DNA of 28,087 bases from an uncultured Atopobium sp. (GTDB lineage Bacteria; Actinomycetota; Coriobacteriia; Coriobacteriales; Atopobiaceae): NCBI GenBank assembly GCA_937990665.1, contig CALKRF010000039.1:1-28087 (forward strand). Direction: 5' to 3'. The position numbers and the translations under genes were made by a program. The notes beneath the pieces were generated by a model. The model saw only the letters and a program-made list of their open reading frames with translations. It searched no databases and was not told where the DNA came from. Positions 24,666 to 28,087 of the stretch are shown here, one piece after another. How positions within the stretch are numbered: position 1 is the stretch's first letter; every line of letters starts with the position of its first letter.

Positions 24666-26369
24666 TTACTTGCGACGCTTAAGTGCAACTGCGCTGCCCA
24701 GTGCTGCCAAAGATCCAAAGAGCACTCCTGCAACGGAAGAAGCATCTCCAGTGTAGGGAAGGTTAGACTTCTTGCGAGGCTTTGCAGGTTTCTCTGGAGT
24801 TGGAGGAATCTGGGTGTTAGTGACTACAAAACCCTGAGCTGCGTCGCCCGTAATCTGGCTGGTGTAGCCGGCTACCTCGTCCTCAGAGATGGTGTAGGTA
24901 ATCTCGGAGCCGTCAGCAGCATAAGCCTCAAGACCCGTGAAGGAATCCTGCCAGTTGTTGTCAGAACTCAAGGTAAGGGTCTTACCGGTGTCAACACCAT
25001 TTGCTAACAGGTGAACAGTGACTGCTCCGCCTTCTGCGCCATTCCAAACCTTTTGTACAGGAATGTCTGCATGAGCGTTCTTCTTGTTCTCAATAATCTT
25101 GATAGTGCCGGACTGATTATCAACGTTTACGGTGTAGACAGTAGTGTCACGCACATAGCCATCTGGAGCAGTAAGCTCTTCGATGGTGTAGGAGCCGGTA
25201 GTGAGCCTCTCGGAGGTTGCAGTTCCGTCGGCACCGGTAGTAAGAGTCCAAGAATCAGCTGGGTTAGCAATGCTTGTTACCTTAAAAGTTGCGCCTGGAA
25301 GCTGGGTAGTTGTGTTGTCAGCGTCAACCTTGATGATGCGGATGCGGCCGACAAGATTGCCGATTGCGCCGCCGGAGTTGCTTGGAGAGTAGTAGGTAAA
25401 GCCAATCTCGCTTCTTGGAGCACCGCCAGCATTGGTAAGTACGCCATAGTTATGCAGAGCCATACCTGGGATAAAGGTGGTGCGGTACTGCAGGAGGTAA
25501 CGCTGACCCTGGGAGAAGTCAACGCCGCTCAGGTTAAGGTGGTAGGAGTGGCCGTCAGCTGCAATAGAAAGTGCACCATTAGGAATTGTGACCTCCTGAA
25601 GGTTGCTGTAGTTACCCGTTCCATCGAAGTCTGCACGATAGAGGTGGAAAGAGTTGGCAATGTAGGTTACCGATGCTGGTAGGTCGCCACCGTTTCTATC
25701 AGAGAGGGAGTCAGAGAACTCAACGCCAGTCATGTTAGAAGCGGAGTAGTTAAGACGAACATACCAAAGTACCTCGGACTCGGTACCGGTAACAGGACCG
25801 CCCCACTTGTTGAGCCACTCTTCGCCAATGGTGTTCTTTGGACGAACAATCATGTTGAGAGGAACAGCGGTTCCGTTTACGCCAAAGTCAACATGGGTAT
25901 TGTCACCTGCGTTGATGGCGTCGCGGTCGTAGAGAGCGGACAGCGAGAAAGTACCCTTAATCTGGGTGTGGGTGTTTGCATAGTCTGTATAAACAACATG
26001 CAGGGTACCGCCGTAAATGCTACCTGCAGCTGGAGTTGGATAAGCCCAAGCTACGGTTGCACCGTTAGGATCTTTAACTTCAATTGGAGTTGTGTTTTGT
26101 GTGGCAGTGAACTGGACTTTATCGGGCAGAGTAATATCAAAATAGTCACCTTCTGCCACGGTAGATGCGGTAGATTCCCAGTTAATTGTAATATGGTACA
26201 GATTATCAGTGGTAATCTCATTTACTGGTGTATAGGTATCATCAGCCACAGACATGCTGGTAATTTGAACTGGTGAAACAGTTGCAGCAGAAGCGAATGT
26301 TGTCACAAAAGTAACAACAATCATAAATGGCACAAGAAATGCACCTAGTCTGACCAGTACTTTTTTCAT
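24666..26369 (-). CDS. Sortase-anchored Cna-B adhesin (LPYTG)
   Basis: 567 residues with the same plan as the LPETG protein. Signal peptide about 1-28 (ASA before the cut); N-terminal adhesin region about 35-340, sharing with its paralogue EGDYFDITLP/EPGDYFDVTLP, the NKWG/SKWGK turn and YRTTFIPG/YRTTYVPG; a SpaA-like Cna-B domain about 345-430; a second Cna-B domain about 434-520; a short Pro-Lys-rich linker; LPYTG at 537-541; a hydrophobic helix; and the LKRRK tail. It lacks the long Thr-Pro stalk of its neighbour, so it should sit closer to the wall. A GGAG site precedes the ATG. Its own terminator separates it from the downstream paralogue, so each is probably transcribed separately. The pair looks like a tandem duplication followed by divergence. 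Confidence 0.9.
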   Translation of the reverse strand: MKKVLVRLGAFLVPFMIVVTFVTTFASAATVSPVQITSMSVADDTYTPVNEITTDNLYHITINWESTASTVAEGDYFDITLPDKVQFTATQNTTPIEVKDPNGATVAWAYPTPAAGSIYGGTLHVVYTDYANTHTQIKGTFSLSALYDRDAINAGDNTHVDFGVNGTAVPLNMIVRPKNTIGEEWLNKWGGPVTGTESEVLWYVRLNYSASNMTGVEFSDSLSDRNGGDLPASVTYIANSFHLYRADFDGTGNYSNLQEVTIPNGALSIAADGHSYHLNLSGVDFSQGQRYLLQYRTTFIPGMALHNYGVLTNAGGAPRSEIGFTYYSPSNSGGAIGNLVGRIRIIKVDADNTTTQLPGATFKVTSIANPADSWTLTTGADGTATSERLTTGSYTIEELTAPDGYVRDTTVYTVNVDNQSGTIKIIENKKNAHADIPVQKVWNGAEGGAVTVHLLANGVDTGKTLTLSSDNNWQDSFTGLEAYAADGSEITYTISEDEVAGYTSQITGDAAQGFVVTNTQIPPTPEKPAKPRKKSNLPYTGDASSVAGVLFGSLAALGSAVALKRRK

Positions 26370-26633
26370 AAACTAAACTCCAATTCATCTTGCGAGCGTG
26401 AGAAAATTATTGCATATAGGCACTTAAAAACTGTTACTAGTTTTTGTCGTCACAAAACAATTACATTTCAAATTACCGTACTTTTGACCTGCTCTTCTCG
26501 CCATATTCTGTGTTTTATAATTGTTAGAAATTAGTAGCATTTCTCGTCAGATTATAGAACTTTGCCGTCTTTTGTTTGCGCAGATTAAGAAGACTTTTTG
26601 GCGCATGCAATCTCTCGTGGTGTTATCGGCTGG
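26370..26633. other. Divergent intergenic region between the LPYTG adhesin and guaA
   Basis: AT-rich, no gene. It carries TTCTCGCC at 26495-26502 and a near-copy TTTCTCGTCA at about 26540-26549. Promoters for both flanking, divergently transcribed genes must lie here or just to the right; on the adhesin side I see no clear -35/-10 pair. Confidence 0.5.
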
Positions 26634-26661
26634 TTGAAGGTATTATTAAAAGCAATAAATT
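26634..26661 (+). promoter_or_regulatory. Probable guaA promoter
   Basis: TTGAAG (26634-26639), a 16-bp spacer and TAAATT (26656-26661). The leader would be about 80 bases, with a small CCGG-GAAA-CCGG hairpin just before the ribosome-binding site. Confidence 0.4.
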
Positions 26662-26750
26662 CGTGGTAGAGATATGTGCTCATACGTGCGGCATTGCGCG
26701 ACGGCACAGAATCCAAGAGTGACCGGGAAACCGGAGAAGCGGAGTCATGC

Positions 26751-28087
26751 ATGAGCGAGTCCAGGCCCAAGCAGTTTGTTGCAGTTCTAGACTTTGGTGC
26801 CCAGTACGGCCAGTTGATTGCACGTCGCGTGCGTGATCTTAACGTCTACTCCGAGATTGTTCCTTGTGATATTTCCGCAGATGAGCTTCGTGAGCTTAAT
26901 CCATCTGCGCTTATTTTGTCTGGTGGCCCTGCTTCCGTTTACGCTGAGGATGCGCCAAAGATTGATCCAGAGATTCTGGAGCTTGGGCTTCCTGTCTTTG
27001 GTTTCTGTTATGGACAGCAGATTATGGCGGTTACTTTGGGCGGCACCGTTGGACACACCGAGAAGGGCGAGTATGGTCCAGCTCATCTGACCCGCGCAGG
27101 GGAGAGCCGCATTTTTGATGGTACCGCTGAGCAGCAGACCGTTTGGATGAGCCACCGTGATGCTGTGTCTGAAGTTCCAGAGGGCTTCACCGTTACCGCT
27201 TCAACTGATGTGTGCCCAATTGCAGCTATGGAAAATGCTGCTAAGAACTTGTATTCAACTCAGTTCCATCCAGAGGTTAACCACACTGAGTGCGGTTCTC
27301 AAATGCTTTCTAACTTCCTGTTCAATATCTGTGGTTTTGAGAAGACTTGGACCATGGACAACATCATTGAGCAGAAAGTGGAGGAGATTCGCCAGAAGGT
27401 TGGTAATGGACGTGTCATTTTGGCACTTTCCGGCGGCGTTGACTCTTCCGTTGTTGCAGCTCTTGTTCACCGCGCTATCGGCGATCAGCTAACCTGCGTG
27501 TTTGTCAATCATGGCATGCTTCGTAAGGGCGAGCCAGAGATGGTTGAGCAGGTCTTCCGCAAGCAGTTTAACGTGCCTCTGATTCATGTTCACGCAGAGG
27601 AGCGCTACGCTAAGCTTCTGGCTGGCGTTACCGAACCAGAGATGAAGCGCCGCCTTATTGGTACTGAGTTCTGGAAGGTCTTCTTTGACGAGGCTCAGAA
27701 GCTGGACGGCGTTCAGTTCCTGGCACAGGGCACCATTTACCCTGACATTATTGAGTCTGGCGCTCGCAAGACGGGCGGCAAGGCTGCGACCATCAAGAGC
27801 CACCACAACCTGATTCCATTCCCAGAGGGCGTTCACTTTGACTTGATTGAGCCTCTGGATCACTTCTTCAAGGACGAGGTCCGTGCGCTGGGCGTTTCTC
27901 TTGGTCTGCCAGAAAACCTTGTCTACAGACAGCCTTTCCCAGGTCCTGGCCTTGCTATCCGCATCATTGGCGACGTTACCCCAGAAAAACTGGAGATTCT
28001 TCGCAACGCAGATGCTATTGTCCGCGAAGAGATTGACGCCTACAATGCTCAGCTCTTTGACGAGACAGGCGATCGTAACTCCGAGCA
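26751..28087 (+). CDS. guaA: GMP synthase (glutamine-hydrolysing), 3' end outside the window
   Basis: Converts XMP to GMP with ATP and glutamine-derived ammonia. The frame runs from ATG 26751 (GGAG at 26741-26744) to the window edge, 445 codons; the family is about 515-525 residues, so only the end of the C-terminal dimerisation domain is missing. Class I glutaminase: Cys86 in GFCYGQQ, and His and Glu in FHPEVNHTE. The ATP pyrophosphatase loop is LSGGVDSS; downstream GTIYPDIIESG, KSHHN and YRQPFPGPGLAIRI are typical XMP-binding and GMP synthase stretches. All catalytic residues seen are intact. Confidence 0.97.
   Translation, partial: MSESRPKQFVAVLDFGAQYGQLIARRVRDLNVYSEIVPCDISADELRELNPSALILSGGPASVYAEDAPKIDPEILELGLPVFGFCYGQQIMAVTLGGTVGHTEKGEYGPAHLTRAGESRIFDGTAEQQTVWMSHRDAVSEVPEGFTVTASTDVCPIAAMENAAKNLYSTQFHPEVNHTECGSQMLSNFLFNICGFEKTWTMDNIIEQKVEEIRQKVGNGRVILALSGGVDSSVVAALVHRAIGDQLTCVFVNHGMLRKGEPEMVEQVFRKQFNVPLIHVHAEERYAKLLAGVTEPEMKRRLIGTEFWKVFFDEAQKLDGVQFLAQGTIYPDIIESGARKTGGKAATIKSHHNLIPFPEGVHFDLIEPLDHFFKDEVRALGVSLGLPENLVYRQPFPGPGLAIRIIGDVTPEKLEILRNADAIVREEIDAYNAQLFDETGDRNSE

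Noticed and set aside
26677..26756. guaA leader pairing that would hide the start codon (GCTCAT with ATGAGC)
   Set aside because: Only six base pairs with no supporting extension; chance is likely and no known riboswitch pattern fits.

Overview
The window looks like a stretch of chromosome from a Coriobacteriia-type actinobacterium, most like the oral genera Lancefieldella/Atopobium. This is an inference from gene content, moderate GC and codon use; no rRNA is present to confirm it. Most genes are housekeeping genes with G+C-richer codon use. Two pieces (about 160-6200 and 7690-8300) are visibly AT-richer and look acquired. Both ends cut a gene: an unidentified C-terminus at 1-159 and guaA at the right edge.

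Layout. 282-6198 is a type I restriction-modification locus in the order hsdR-hsdM-hsdS. Its specificity gene is split. The N-terminal half (first target-recognition domain) follows hsdM on the + strand, and the C-terminal half lies convergently on the - strand. The halves meet at a perfect 18-bp inverted repeat (20 of 21 bp when extended) inside the conserved LNDYLS codons. Flipping the 632 bp between the repeats would join the halves in frame into a 387-residue HsdS, so this is very probably a phase-variable specificity switch caught in the half-length state. No recombinase gene is in the window.

6354-9792 holds a lipoprotein tyrosine phosphatase, an AT-rich unrecognised gene and a lone PTS EIIC permease. 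10238-14807 is a two-gene unit: a triple fusion TsaB-RimI-TsaD (tRNA t6A synthesis plus a GNAT acetyltransferase) followed after 10 bp by glutamine-dependent NAD synthetase with a His-rich insert. 14808-15546 is non-coding and contains a 179-bp element bounded by perfect 24-bp inverted repeats, then the groES promoter. 15547-17565 is groES-groEL. 17898-20404 encodes a polyferredoxin-like protein and the ATPase YchF.

On the - strand, 20532-22220 is a LytR-CpsA-Psr cell-wall ligase, and 22389-26369 holds two paralogous sortase-anchored Cna-B adhesins (LPETG and LPYTG). The window ends in guaA on the + strand. The LCP ligase and the adhesins form a cell-surface block; NadE and GuaA are both glutamine-fed ATP-pyrophosphatases.

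An unexplained theme is the octamer GGCGAGAA/TTCTCGCC. I count ten exact copies in the small intergenic fraction, several paired as terminator or hairpin arms, against four found by eye in all the coding sequence. Short GC-rich degenerate repeats recur in several spacers. No tRNA, rRNA, CRISPR array or insertion-sequence transposase was seen.
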